From Euryodendron excelsum (Eukaryota; Streptophyta; Magnoliopsida; Ericales; Pentaphylacaceae): a stretch of DNA of 64,000 nt. The position numbers and the translations under genes are program-made. Shown here piece by piece: positions 23,792 to 37,035 of the stretch. The notes below the pieces were generated by a model. That model made no database searches and was not told the DNA's origin. It saw only the letters and a program-made list of their open reading frames with translations. The stretch covers positions 15,715,001 through 15,779,000 of the forward strand of contig CM065385.1 in NCBI GenBank assembly GCA_033060915.1, read 5' to 3'. How positions within the stretch are numbered: the first letter of the stretch is position 1; each line of letters begins with the position of its first letter.

Positions 23792-25696
23792 CAATGCACT
23801 GACCATCTTTCGAAGGTGCATGATGTCTATCTTTAGTGACATAATTGAGAAGATCCTCGAAGTTTTCATGGATGACTTCTCGGTTTACGGGAATAATTTT
23901 AAGGCTTGTTTAGAGCATTTGGAGAGGTTTGAGGAGAGCAATCTAGTGCTTAATTAGGAGAAGTGTCACTTCATGGTGACAGAAGGTATAGTTCTTGGAC
24001 ATATTGTGTCCAACAAGGGGATAGAGGTAGATTAAGCTAAGGTCGAGTTAATTCAACACCTCCCTACCCCTAAGTGTGTTAGAGATATTCAGTCTTTTCT
24101 TGGGCATACCAGATTCTACCGGCGATTCATTGAAGGGTTTATTGCTATTTTTAGACCTTTGTACCACTTACTTTTGTAGGAAGTTCCATTTGTTTGGACA
24201 CCTCAATGCCAAGAAGCCTTTGACAAGCTCAAAGGGCTTCTGACCACTGCACCTATTATTAGATCACCCAATTGGTATTTAACTTTTGGGTTAATGTGTG
24301 ATGCAAGTGATTATATAGTGGGGGCTATTTTAGGGCAAAGGGTAGACAAGAAGACATACGTGATATACTATAGTAGCAAAACCCTCAATCAATTGAACTA
24401 TACCATAATAGAGAAAAAGCTTCTCACTGTGGTCTCTGCATTAGATAAGTTCAGGTCATACTTAGTTAAATCTTTGGTTATCATATAGACCGATCATTAT
24501 GCATTTAAGTATTTTTTGAGTAAGCTTGATGCAAAACCACAACTCATCTGGTGGGTTCTGTTAGTTCAAGAGTTTTATATAGAGATTAGAGATAAGAAAG
24601 GGGTCAAAAATGTCAATGTCGATCGTCTCTCGAGGCTCCCCACTGATGGGGATGCCCAAGACCCCCTTCCAATCAATGAATATTTTTTGGATGAGCAACT
24701 CTTCTATGCTTATGCACTTACACGGTCCGTGACACCGTGGTATGCCTATATAGCTAACTACTTAGTTACTAGTAAGATACCTTCGCAATGGTCTAGTATT
24801 GATAAGAAGAAATTCTTTAGACATGTGAGGTATTTTTCTTGGGAGGATCTTTACCTATTTAAATATTGTCCATATCAAGTAATCCATCAGTATGTTCCCG
24901 ACGATGAGGTGAAAAGTATTATCGAGTTTTGTCATTCACAGGCATGCGGTGGGCACTTTTTCTTGTGTAAAACCACTACCAAGATCTTACAAAGTGGTTT
25001 CTACTGCCCCAACATGTTTAGAGACATTCACATCGTCTATACATCTTGTGATAGATGCCAACGTCTAGGAAGTCTTTCTAGGAGGCACATGATACCTTTT
25101 ACTTCTATTATCATTCATAAGGTTTTTGACTATTGGGGTATCAATTTTACAGGACCCTTTCCTAGTTCGTGTGGCTATCTGTATATTCTAGTAGCCATAG
25201 ACTATGTGTTTAAGTGGTTAGAAGCTATACTGGCACGTATCAATGACCATGCTGTTGTGATCAAGTTCTTGAAGGAATATGTCTTTTCTAGGTTTGGTAT
25301 GCTACGAGCTATAATCAGTGATGGTGGCTCCCACTTTAACAATAAATCTGTAGCTTTATTGATGAGAAAGCACGGGGTGATACATAAGGTTTGTACACCT
25401 TATCATCCCCAAACCTAAGGCCAAGTGGAGTTGGCGAATAGAGAAGTCAAGCAAGTCCTTGAGAAAACTGTTAATCCAAACTGAAATGATTGGTCCTTGA
25501 GGTTGGTGGATGCTATGTGGGCGTATAGGACAGCTTATAAGACCATCTTAGGGTCTTCTCCATATAGGCTTGTGTACGAAAACATGTGCCACCTTCTGGT
25601 AGAAATAGAACACAAGGCCAATTGCGCAATCCGCCTATTTAATAAGAGTTTAGATGAGGCGGGCTCATTGAGGAGATTACAACTCGATGAACTCGA
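23787..25696 (+). pseudogene. pol: Athila RT (3' part), RNase H and integrase
   Basis: The frame is unbroken by indels for 1.9 kb but has about six in-frame stops (23955, 24033, 24177, 24486, 25416, about 25482). The reverse-transcriptase catalytic box is FMDDF (23865-23879). RNase H has CDASDY and IIEKKLL; its TDH follows a stop. Integrase has a zinc-binding-like start (CHSQACGGHF...CDRCQRLG) and the core with DYWGINFTGPF, ISDGGSHFNN and GQVELANREVK. It ends within LQLDELD at the LTR start 25697. In a working element these domains copy RNA to DNA and insert it; this copy is dead. Several stops fit TGG to TAG or CAA to TAA. Confidence 0.9.
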
Positions 25697-26128
25697 TGTA
25701 ATAACCTCATTTTTGCCCGCTTGGCAATCTCCAGTCCGACCAAACTCATATTCAAATTGACATAGACAAATTCGAGTTCAAATCAGCTTTTCAAACTCAA
25801 TCCAATCAATCAATCGCTTCGCGGGCCGGCTGAGCCTAATAGGGGCAAAATGACCAAAATGCTCATGTGGCATTGCTCAATCCAATTCTAACTAGCACGT
25901 CTTTTTAGAGACGGTAAGTCCCCATTTCAATCTTAAATTTAAATTCAAGTCCAATTCCAATTCAATTCAAATTTGGCACGCCTTTCAAGAAACTTGATCC
26001 CTCAAGCGATAAGAACATCCAATCCGACACATTTTTTGAGAAAACTCTTCGAACAGTAAGTTCCTTGAAACCCATCAACCGGGATGAAACCCAAGTCCCA
26101 GATATGATAGAATGGTCCACCTTTGGCT
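25697..26128 (+). repeat. 5' part of a further family LTR
   Basis: Begins TGTAATAACCTC (mutated TGTAAGCACCCC) inside Athila integrase. It runs parallel to 27501-27935: CGCTTCGCGGGC, GGCAAAATGACC, and GTCTTTTTAGAGAC, a decayed 81-bp-unit hairpin. It stops near 26128 where an unrelated tandem array begins. Confidence 0.75.
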
Positions 26129-26400
26129 AGGCAAACTAGGTTTAAGGCAACCTAGGGTTAGTTTGACCTAGGGTTGACCAACCAGGGTTAGGTTGACCTA
26201 AGGTTGGATTGACCTAAGGTTGACCAACTAACATTTGGTTGACCTAGGGTTGGACCACTAAGGTTTAGTCAACCTAGGGTTAGGTAAACTAAGGTTTGGT
26301 TAACTTAGGGTTGGACCAACTTAGGTTAGGTTTACCTAGGGTTGGACCACCTAAGGTTTGGTTGACCTAGGGTTGGATGACCTAAGATTTTGGAAGATGG
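26128..26400. repeat. Tandem array of TTGACCTAGGGTTGG-like units
   Basis: About a dozen imperfect ~20-bp units built on GACCTAGGGTTGGACCA and ACCTAAGGTTTGG. It is not found in the other LTR copies in the window. It is not the plant telomere repeat TTTAGGG. Confidence 0.75.
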
Positions 26401-26513
26401 TTTTGAAATATGGTTTGGGGTTATGGTTTGACCTTAATGGTTTGGGGATGGTTTAGGAAGGTGGTTTTGTGCACGCACTTGAAAAAGAAATTTAGAAACT
26501 CTATGATTTCATG

Positions 26514-26830
26514 TTAAAAATGGAAAGATGTGATTTGAAATTGAAAAATAAAAGATTTGAATTGAAAATTGAAAGATTTGATTTTGTTTTCAAAATTGGA
26601 AGATTTGATTTGTTTCCAAAAATAGAAGATTTGATTTCTTTCCAAAATGAAAAGATTTGATTTGGTTTCCAAAAGGGAAAGATTTGATTTTGTTTCCAAA
26701 AAGGAAAGATTTGAGTTGGTTTCCGAAAGGGAAAGGTTTGATTTTGTATCCAAAATTAAAAGATTTGATTTTTGTTTCCAAAATGGAAGGATTTGATTTT
26801 GTTTTCAAAATAGAGGGGTTTGAGAAATCT
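26514..26830. repeat. ~27-bp tandem array, GATTTGATTTTGTTTCC units
   Basis: Roughly nine or ten units combining GATTTGATTTTGTTTCC and AAAAGGGAAA. Other LTRs carry only two or three related units (for example 2510-2590 and 16400-16460), so this copy is expanded. Apparent ORFs here are shadows of the repeat. Confidence 0.75.
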
Positions 26831-27500
26831 ATGATTTTATGCGGCACTTTTTGAAAGGAACTCAAGAGGGTTATGCATTTTTCAAAAACATAATGCAACA
26901 ATGACTTTGAAAATTATTTTTGATGCAATGAGTGCAATGATGGAAGAATGAAGGTTAGGGGACAAAGCTAGGGTTTGCCAAGGCATGAACTCTTAGGACT
27001 TCAAGAAAACAACTCTTGGACTAATTTTTGGGAAAACCTTTGAACATGAAATTTAAAGAGGTTTAAAAACTAGGTTTTGAAAGAGGTTTTTTAGGGCTTG
27101 AAACCCTAATATCGACTTTGAGAGTCTCACTGAATATGCCACTTCTCTTGAGGAAACTCGAACCATTAAAAAGTTAGGATCACCCAAAGATTGTGAGTTT
27201 GAAAACAAGTAAGGGTTCTGAAATACTAACACGGACCTTGGTGGCCACTTTGAATATGTCAGTTGTCTAAGGAAGCCCTAATCACAAAGAGGTTAGAATC
27301 ATCCTAGGATTGTGAATTTTAAAGCAAAGCAATTGTAATAAATACATGAACATAGCAGTTATAACAATGCAAAGGGTTGTGAACATATAAGGTTCAAAGT
27401 CTCACCACATAATCAAGAGGGCTCGAGACCACACCATCACAAGGTAGACTATAGGCATGGACCCAAGGTCCTCTTGTTTTAAGCATCCAAGAAAGGGGGG
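26831..27500 (-). repeat. LTR segment in opposite orientation
   Basis: Resembles the middle of a minus-oriented LTR (about 3230-3715): CTTTAGG-type blocks, 'CACCACATAATCAAG', then GCATCCAAGAAAGGGGGG. It directly abuts a plus LTR start at 27501. With 25697-26128 in plus orientation, the block is a rearranged composite. Confidence 0.6.
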
Positions 27501-30500
27501 TATAAGCACCCCATTTTTGCCCACTTGACAATCTTTGGTCTGTCCGGACTTATATTCAAACCGATATAGACACATTCAAGTCAAAATCAACTTTCCAAAT
27601 TTAATCCAATTAATCAATCGCTTCGCGGGCTTGCTGGGCCCAATAGAGGCAAAATGACCAAAATGCCCTTTTGGCATTGCTCGGTCCTATTCCAGTTGGC
27701 ACGTCTTCCTAGAGACGGTAAGTCCCTATTTCAACCTCAAATTCAATTTCAAATCCAATTTCAATCCAGATCAAATCTGGCACGCCTTTTGAAAAAGTTG
27801 ATCCCTCAAGCAGTAAGTCCATCCAGTTTGACACATTTTCCAAGAAAACTCTTCAGAACGGTAAGTCCCTTCAAACCCGTCGATTAGGACAGAACTCAAG
27901 TCTCCAAGATGGTAGAATGTTTCACCTTTGGCGCCTGCTAGCTCGCCAATGAAGAATGTTCATTATTCAACACATCTTTAGAGAAAGTTGATTCCTAAGA
28001 TGATAAGTCCACCCAGCAACTTCCTGAGATCAGATAATCTCTAGAATAAACGTGCACGGTCAGAGCGGCAGAAACACTCGCAAATATCGCAACCGTTAGA
28101 ATGGCAGAAAAACTCGCAAACAAGTTGACAATGGGAATTGCCAGCAAACTCTCTATGTCACAGGACCAAACTCACCTCTTGGTTGCGACACCTTTGGAAA
28201 CTAACTCATCATAGACCATCAAAGTGACGGAAACACTCCAAACTTGGGTCAACACCAGTGCTTGCTAGCCTACTCTGGTGAAAAATGATCAAACTATCCC
28301 TTAGGCCTTTTTCGGTACGCTTTTCGAGAAAGTACTTAAGTCCTCAGAGTGGTAAGTCCACCTTTCCAAGATTGTCCCAAGGACAATCCGTCATGTTCAA
28401 ATGCCTTCCAGTCGATTCCAAACCAATTCCAGGACTATTCGGTTCAAATGATCATTTTGCCCCTAGGCACCCAATTGCCTTCAAGAACCACACCGGCTCT
28501 GGGTATCAAACCGGTAACCTTCCAAGATTGCTTCTAATATTATTCCTAACCTTCTAGCACTTTTCTGGATCATTCTGAGTCTATTTTGGCAAACTCGGTA
28601 CAAAATGACTATTTTGCCCCTGGTAGGCCGGTTGCCTTTTCCAACCACACCGACTCTAGGTATCAATCTGCTAACATTCTAGGACACTTTCAATAATGCT
28701 TCCAACCTTCAAGCCCTCTCACGAGTCACTCCGAGTCCATTTCGGTGGTTTTTCTGTCTAGTTGACCGTTTTGTCCCTAATGGCTCAACTGACCACTTCA
28801 ATAATCCCAAGATTGTTTTTGAAACCTGTTACTCCTTAGACATTATTTCAAGAATTTCTACCCATTTCTAACCTTTCGGATCATTCCCAGCCTCCCGGGA
28901 CATTCCCCAACCCTTCGGAGTCACTCCTAGTGAAGCCAAGCCAAAAATTGCATGGTAGTCACTACTACAGGCAGTCAAATCTTTTGCCTTGCATATCAAT
29001 GGTCAAAAGATACATTTCTTGCCGCCCTTAAAACTTTTCTAAATGGCGCTAAGCCAAATATTGGCCTAGCGCCACTAGGAGGGATTTTGTCCTAACGCCA
29101 GGTTAGTCTTGTGTCTATAAATACAAACCCTCCCCCTACATGAAAATGGTCCACAAACTCAATCCAAAAACTCTACTTTTTGAAATACAAGGCTCGAAGT
29201 CTCTCCAAAACCCTACCCTCTATACAGTTAACCCTAACACCTATACACATCCATACACTCATACACAAGCCTTAAAAGCCTCCATTGAAGACTCAAAATG
29301 CTGTAACTTGGAAGCTCTCAAGGACCAAGTAAAGCAAAATAAGAAGAAAATAAGGTAGGCTTTCTCTTTATATTTATGTACTACCCTCCTTTCTTTTCTT
29401 CCTCCAAACCCACTTGGGCTTTCTTCTATTTTAATCCCTATCTTCTACCTCCCTCTCTTGCATGCTTGAAACAAGGGATTCCCCAATTCATGCGTAGGAA
29501 GGACTGTTGACAGTCACCAGGTCGAGGGCTTTCTCCTAGTTTAACCTTAGACCGTGTGGATTCGGCCCCCTTGATTATGTGGTGAAACCTAACATTATAT
29601 GTTCACGACCCAACTTGCATTGTGTATATCATATTGACACATCCATTCAAAACTTGTTTTCATAGTTTTTCAAACTTGCATCAAAACTCTCTTTCAAACT
29701 TGGATTCAAAATCTCATTTGTAAAATCACACTTCTAGAGTGATTCTAGCCATTCCATGGTTAGGGGTACTTTAGGAAAGTGTTATATTTATTGTGACCAT
29801 CAAGGTCCATATTTTGGGTGTAAACTCTAACTTGTTTTTTATCAAAACCACACTCTTAAAATGATTATAGCCATTCCATGGTTAGGTTTGTTTTAGGAAA
29901 GTGTAATATTTAATGTGATCATATTGGTCCATATTTCAAATCTATGTTATTTTCGAAAACCACCAACTTGGAATGATTCTAACCTTTTCAAGGTTAGAAT
30001 CGTTTTAGGAAAATGAGATATCAAATCCCTCTCCAAAATTGCTTTTCAAAATCTCTTTCTAAAAACTCTCTTGAAAAATTGATTTTTCAAAAACTCTTTT
30101 CAAACTCCTTTCCAAGAGCTCTCTTCAAAAATTGACTTTCTAAAAACTCTTTTTAGAGTTCGTTCCAAAAAATTCTCTTTCTAAATACTCTCTCCAAAGA
30201 TCTCCTTTCCAAAAACTCTTTTTCTCAAAGTCCAAGTCAAGCCCTAGATTTCATGGTTAAGAAACCCTAATTCTCTCTTTCTTAAAAACATGACTTCCTC
30301 TTTTGCTTCAAATCATAAGTTTCCAAAAGCTATATTCTACATCAAATCCTAGATTTTCAAAATCCCTTTTTCTACATCAAAATCATAGCTTTCCAAATTC
30401 AAGATTTTCAAAATTCAACCTTTCCAATTCTATGTCAAAACCAATCCTACCATTTAGGAAACTTGATCCAATCTTACCATTTACAAAACTAAATTAAATC

Positions 30501-32122
30501 CTCCAACTTTGAAAACCAAATTAAATCATCAATTTTTGAAAATAAAATCAAATCTTCAACTTTAGGAAATAGGAATCAAATTTTTCTTAATTCCAACCTT
30601 TCCAAATTGCAAACCTTTCCAAATTTTGACTTTCCAAATTTCAACTTTTCAAATCTTTCTAAATTCAAAACTTTCTTAAATTGAAACCTTTATTAATTTG
30701 ATACTTTCCTAAAATAAAAACTTTTCTAATTTGGCCCTTTCCTAAAAATGGAACTTTCCTATTTTGAAACTTTCCTAATTTAAAACTTTCTAAAATCCAA
30801 TCGTTCCTAAAACTTAACTTTCTAAACTCTTCTAAATCAAATATTCAAGTCAAATCTTTTCTAAATCAAGTGTTTCTAAATCAAATTGAATCCCTTTTCA
30901 AATATTTCTTAAATCTAACTTTCCCAATTTGAACCTTCCCTAAATCCAACTTTCTTTAATCGAACCTCTCAAGTCTAAATTAAATCTTTCCAATTCAGTT
31001 ACATGCTCCAACCCTAGGATACCTAGCCCTAGTTCAACCCTAACCCTAAGTTAGGAAGCTTCAACCTTTTTCTAAAAATTCCTTTCTAAACCAGGATGGT
31101 TTTCAAACTTCAGTTCAAGTCAAAATGTTTTCAAAACTCAATCTTTCCAAATCAAGTTCAAGTCCTTTTTCCAAGTTCCATTTTCTCGAATCAAAGTCAA
31201 AGTCTAGGTCAATTTCAAATCCGAATTTCAATTTCAAATCTTTTCCAAGTTCAAATCAAACCCTTTTTCATATCAAACTCTTTTCTAATCAAACATTTTT
31301 AAATCAAACTTTTCAAAAACATAAAAGTATCTATTTTTAATCGGACTTTTGTCCGAACTATGACTAACCTGATTCCCAAAAAGGGATACGTAGGCAACCC
31401 TCATAGGTGTGCTCACAACCTTTTTCAAACTTCCAAATCCACAATTTTTTTTCAAACTTCTCATTTCATAATCTATTTCAAGTTTCTAATTCTAAGATCT
31501 ATTTTCAATTCTCCAATTCTAATTTCAAAAACTTTCTTTCAAAGTCAAATCTATTTTCAAAATCAAGTCTTATTCTTGCACTTGCATGTCATGCATTATA
31601 TCAAATTTCTTCCATATAATTCTTTTCTAAAGTGGATAGTATTGGACATTTATTAATCAAAGATTCTAATGAGTGAACCTAGGGTAGATAGACATATAGA
31701 TACCGCAAGGGCGGGGTAGGGTGATGGCTTAGTGCGTCTTCCCTACACGTAACCAACCTTCGAACCTAGAATCATTATTTTCAAAGACCAAAATGAAATT
31801 ATTTTTAAAAAGGGCTTAAAACTTTTCAAAGGTTGCCAAACAACCTATTTTCTTAAAAACCATCTCTTGAGAAAGTTTTCAAAACCTTTTCAAAAACCCT
31901 AAGTGTAATCTTCGAATTGTACTTAGTTTTAGGTGACCTAACTCACATTCATCAAGTCAGGTGGCGACTCCAAACCTTTTTCCAAAAGCCTTAAATCCAA
32001 TCAATTTCTAATTCAAACCTAGTCGCACTCGTCCTTCTAGAAGGATGAGTTCTAACGAGAGAGTACCGTGTTTTTTCCACTTGTAAGTATTGTCATCGAG
32101 TGCAAAAAATCGGGGCACGATA
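27501..32122 (+). repeat. 5' LTR of element C
   Basis: 4622 bp, starting TATAAGCACCCC (mutated TGTAAG) and ending ACGATA (mutated GCGACA). ~157-bp units 28285-28950, TATA box 29116-29123, G-poor tracts 29640-31330, U5 blocks 31340-32122 with the PBS-like decamer at 31962-31971. The 29-bp and 81-bp arrays are reduced to single traces (27700-27860, 28060-28130). It is the most diverged complete LTR here. Confidence 0.85.
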
Positions 32123-32124
32123 GC

Positions 32125-32142
32125 TAGCAACTCCACTGGGGA
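32125..32142 (+). other. Primer-binding site of element C (decayed)
   Basis: TAGCAACTCCACTGGGGA, two bases after the LTR end; two G-to-A changes relative to the tRNA-Arg complement. Both changes fit cytosine deamination on the other strand. Confidence 0.75.
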
Positions 32143-33352
32143 CGCTTAGAGGGTTAGACTATTGTCATGTCTCTTCACCCTCTCTCATCTGGAGTCATTG
32201 ATTAATTTGTCCAATTTTATCCACTTCAAAATTTTCAAAATCAAATTTTTCAAAGCTATTTTCAAAAACATGTCATTGTTTGCATTTAATCACATTCAAT
32301 CATTTTATCATGCACTAAGTTTATCTTTCAAGTACTGGCTTTTTGCATCTTTATTTTTGTAAGTGGAACTTTGTTCATATTTTTGGTTTGTATCATATTA
32401 ATTGCCATGTATGTCATGAATGTATGGAATGGATAAGATGAATGGGAGTTGTTGGGTAATTTCCTCCGCTTTTCAAAATTTCGCACACCCACTGCACATG
32501 CACAAGCATTTGCATACTTGCATTCTTTACTTGAATATATCCCTTCTAGTTAGAAGGGGGAAGGATATATTGGTAGTGGACAAGATGTTGTGTCAGTTTC
32601 TTCGCCTACGACTTCTTGATAGTTCTCCCGCTCGGATCATCAACTGATAATGGCACCACCTCGGGGAGTGGGCCTAGGTTTGAAGATCTAGGAACCGAGC
32701 CTTCTTAGGAAGCATTAGTAAACCCTCAACCTCATGCTCATATAGACACTATGCATAGCCGAACCTTTGCCGAATTTAAGACACACATGTCGTTTTCAAA
32801 ACCATGGAGGAAAGGGCGACTGTTTTACTTTCCTTTAAGCTTGTATATTCCTGTTGTTATGATGCTAGTATTCTTGTTGTTACAATGCCTATATAACTAC
32901 TCATACATACATGTTTACTTTACAATCACATTCTCTCTCTCTCTCTACTCTGTGCATCTATGTTCATGCATTCAATGTCCCATGTCAAGACAAGAGTTCC
33001 AAAGTAACTCAAGTTGCTGTATTTTCATGCATATGATCAACCCATAGAGAGTGACACCAAGTTCACTCTCCCTTGCATTAAACCTACCAAAATCCTAAGG
33101 GTTCCCACGTAACCCTAAGGACTCATTGCATGCATTTCAAAGTCATTCCATAAGAAGGGCCCAAATCCCTCTATGCTCATGGAGATAGGGTTGCCGAGAA
33201 GATAAGGGGCAATCAAACAGCAAGGTCTCTCAACAACCTCCTCAACATCAAATTTAAAGAAGACAAATCTAAAGACTTAAGAGTAGTTTGGGATCTCAAA
33301 TGTAAAAGTAGATAAGTGGCAGCCCCAAGAAAATTGCTCCCTCTCCCCCTAT
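32143..33352 (+). other. Leader of element C, first part
   Basis: Inverted relative to the leader of A (14583 down to about 13430), with shared blocks such as GAACCGAGCC, CCCTCAACCTCATG and GCATGCATTTCAAAG. No coding capacity seen. It is interrupted at 33352 by element B and continues at 47587. Confidence 0.75.
33348..33352. repeat. Target site duplication CCTAT (left)
   Basis: CCTAT before TGTCACG; matched at 47582-47586. Confidence 0.9.
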
Positions 33353-36076
33353 TGTCACGCCCAGATTTTTTGCACTCAAGAAATACACACACAAGCGGAA
33401 AAAATGCTATACTCTCTCGTTAGAACTCACCCTCCTAGAAGAATAAGTGTGACTAGGTTTGAATTGAAAATAGATTTGAATAAAGGGCTTTTGGAAAAAG
33501 TTTGGAGTCACCACCTAAATTGATTAAGGTGAGTTAGGTCACCTAAAAACTAAGAATAATCCGAAGACTACAGTTAGGGTTTTTGGAAAAGGATTTTTAA
33601 AATATCACCTCAAGAGAGGGTTTTTAAGAAAAACAGGTTGTTTGGCAACCTTTGGAAAACATTTTGCCCTTTTTTGAAAAATAACTCCATTTTGGTATAT
33701 GAAAACAGTGATTCTAGGTTCGGAGGTTGTTTACGTGTAGGGAAGACGTACTAAGCCATCACCCTACTCCGCCCTTTCGGTACCTACATGTTTATTTACC
33801 CTAGATTCACCTATGAGAGTCTTCAGCTAACTATTGTCCAATCCTATTCACTTTGAAAAAGATGTTTAAAAAGATATGATGCATGATATGCAAGTGCAAG
33901 AAAATAGACTTGAATTGGAAATAGATTTGAAAAGAATTTGATTTGATTTGAAAAGAAAGAGATAGAAGTTTGAATTTGGAAAAAAGGTTTTGAAAATTAA
34001 AATTGAAGATTGAAAATAGAAATAGATCATGGAATTGGAAACTTGAAGAAAATTGTAGAATTTGTAGATTGGAAAGAAGTTGTAGAAATAGAAACTTAAA
34101 AAATATTGTGGAATTTGAGATTTGAAAAATGTGAAGACCGCACCCATAAGGGTTGCCTACGTATCCTTTTGGAGGAATCAGGTCAGTCGTAGTTCGGACA
34201 AGAGTCTGATTAAGAATAGAAGAGTTGATTGGAAGAAAGAGATTGAATTGGAAATTGGATTGGAAGATTGAGATATTGAACTTTGATTGGAAGATTTGAA
34301 AAAGATTTGATTTTGAAAGACTTGGTTTTAGGAAACCTAGACTTAGAAACTTAGAAAAGAAGGATTGGATTTCACTTGGAAAGATTTTAGAAAAAAAATT
34401 GACTTGAATATTGGACTTGGAAGATTGGGAAGGCTTGGAATTTAGGAAAGATTCGGATTAGGAAAGTGTCATTTTAGAAAAGTTTCGGAATTAGGAAAGT
34501 TTCAACTTAGGAAAGTTTCGAATTAGGAAAGGTCCAATTTAGGAAAGTTTCAATATTAGGAAAGTTTTCAATTAGGAAAGTTTTCAAATTAAGAAAGTCT
34601 CGAAATTAGGAAAGTTTTGAATTAAGAAAGTATCAACTTAGGAAAGTTTAGAAAACAAGGAAGTTTTGAAAATAAGAAAGTTTTGAGTTTAGAAAGCTTA
34701 AAAATTTGGAAAGATTTGAAATTAGAAAGTTTTAGAGTTTGAATTTTAGAAAATCTTGAGATTATGAAAGGTTGAGTTTAGGAAAGATTGGAAAACTTAG
34801 ATTTAAAAAATTAAGATTTGGAAAGAGATAGAATTGGGAAAGGGTTGAATTAGGAAAGATTTGGAAGCTTAATGTTTAAGGAAAGATTTGAAAGCTTTAG
34901 GAAACTTATGATTTAGGAAGGTAGGAAATTAGGAAAAAGGGGAATTAGGAAAGATTTGGATTAGGAAGGGATTGGGTTTCGTTTCTAAGAAGAAGTGTTT
35001 GATTTTGTTTCCAAAAACGGAGGATAGGATCTAGTTTTCCTAAACGGAAAATTGGATTTGGTTTCCTAAAGGGAAGGTAAGATTTGACAAGGATTTGAAA
35101 AGGGAAGTTTCTAGAAACCCTAGATTTGAAAAACTATAGTTTTGATGTAGAAAAGAGGTTTTGGAAATATGTATAGTTTTGATGTGAAAACAAGAGGTTT
35201 TGGAAACTTAGGTTTTAAGGCAAGTTTGAAAACCATGTTTTTAGAGAGAAAATTAGGGTTTCCTAATTGTGGGTTCTAGGGCTTGACTTGGGCACCAAGA
35301 AAAAAGATTTTTGGAAAGTGCGTTTTTGGAAACACGTTTTTGGAAGGAAATCCTAGAGAGAAGTTTCTAGAGGAAAGATTTTGGAAAGAGAGTTTTTTAG
35401 AAGGATTTTTGGAAGGAGATTGTTGGAGTGAGTTTTTGGAAAGATTTTTAGGGAGCGTTTTTAGAAAGTGAATTTTGAGGAGAGGATTTTCGAAAGGAGT
35501 TGAAAAAGGAAGTTTTGAAAAATAGACTTTTGGAAGGAGTTTTTGAAAACAACTTTGGAAAGGAGAGTTTTTGGAAAGTATGTTGGAAAAGAGATTTTTA
35601 GGAAGAGAAACTTTTGAAAAGAGAGTTTTTAGAAGGTATAAAAATGTCTCACTTTCCGAAAGCGATTCTAACCATAAGAAGGTTAGAACCACTTTAGGAA
35701 AGTGGTTTTGAAGATAACAAAGGTTTGAAAATATAGACCATGAAAGTCACTTTAAATATAACACTTTTCTAAAGCAATCCTAGCCATGGAAAGGCTAGAA
35801 TCACCCTAAGATTGTGATTTTAAAAACAAGTTTTGAAAAAAAGATTTTGATACAATTTTGAAACCAAGTTGAATGCAAGTTTTGAAAACGAGTTTGAAAA
35901 CGATTTTTGGAAGATGTGAGATCCTGATATGCACAATGCAAATTTGGGGTCGTGAAGATATAAGGTTAAGGCTTCACCACATAATCAAAGGGGCCAAACC
36001 CACATGGTCTCCGGTTAGCCTAAAGGAAAGCCCCCGACACGGTGACCCTCCAATAGTCTAATCCGACATATGGACT
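33353..36076 (-). repeat. Truncated 3' LTR of element B
   Basis: Matches 42842 to about 45478 of the 5' LTR closely in the A/T-rich middle; differences at the start are mostly G/A and C/T transitions. The copy stops in the block equivalent to CACATGGACCGGGAG and is joined to internal sequence (AAGGAGACCACG). Only short microhomology (GG) is visible at the joint. Confidence 0.85.
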
Positions 36077-37035
36077 GGAAGGAGACCACGTTGCCGGAAA
36101 AGTCGCCGGAAGAGAAGATTTTGCCGGAGAACTTCCAAAAAGTGAGTTTTTAAATTTTGTTGATTTTGATGTGTAGAACTTCGTTTGAATCACGTGAATA
36201 GTGGAAATTGGTGTTTTGATGTGTTTTGAACGTGATGGTGATGTTATTTTTGCATTTTTGTGCTTGTTTGATTGAATTTGAGTGACTTTTCATGATTATG
36301 CAAAGAGGGTTTTCTGCAGGAATAGGGGATTTGTTCCTACAGACTTAGGTATTGGATTTTCTGGCTGGATTTTTGTGCATTGTGCCTTAGAAAAATGTGT
36401 TTAACAACCGTATAAAGTTTTGTGATTTTTTGAAAACTCAGTGAATTTTTTATTTTTTGAAAAATAGGAAAATACTTAGAAGATTTAGAAAAATGAGAAA
36501 ACCCAAGAAATTGATGGAATTTTTAGAGTTTAAAATTTGAAAAAAAAAATGGTAGGAATATTTTTGGAAAACATTTGAAATGATCTTGAAGAATTTTAAG
36601 GCATTTTTTAAAACCATGGATTTATTAGAAAAGTAAAACATATGTTTTGGAAATTTTGAAAAATTGAAAAATGTGCACGAGTGCTGATGTCATGTGATTG
36701 TGACAATGCGAAGTGTACGTTTTGTGTTTTGCGTTGATGTCATGGGTGTTGTAGGAGCCATTTTCAAACGAAATTCTACCGGAATTTTTAGAAATTAGGG
36801 AAAGAGTTAGAAAAAGTTTTTAGAAATAAAATCTTCTTGAAGGAAAAAGACAGAAAACCCTTAAGATTTGATTTGAAGTTGGAAAATCAAAATGTGTACG
36901 TAGGAAATTTGTTTTGACTTATCATTCGAAATCGTTTATTTTTTTTGTTTGTGTTAGTTGTTTATTTTATTTTAATATTATTTGAATTGCATGTATGGTA
37001 TGTTAACATCTCTTACCCTGGCTTACCTTTTTAGG
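36077..37035 (+). other. Antisense-gene leader exon end and intron in element B
   Basis: 36077-36141 matches 6286-6350 of element A (CGCCGGAAAAGTCGCCGGAA-like). A GTGAGT donor lies at 36142 and a TTTTTAG acceptor at 37034. About 890 bp, T-rich, alignable along its length to 6351-7231. Confidence 0.55.

Larger units (their letters stand above)
19783..25696 (+). mobile_element. Athila-type element, pol region, split by a solo LTR
   Basis: Coding remains of a Ty3/gypsy Athila-type pol: reverse transcriptase (19783-19885 and 23792-24170), RNase H (about 24270-24640) and integrase (about 24860-25696). It is cut at its left by element A, internally by the LTR at 19886-23786, and at its right by another family LTR start at 25697. 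No gag, LTR or PBS of this copy is in the window. Confidence 0.85.

Noticed and set aside
26128..26400. Interstitial telomere repeat
   Set aside because: Units are GACCTAGGGTTGG-like and ~20 bp, not TTTAGGG heptamers.
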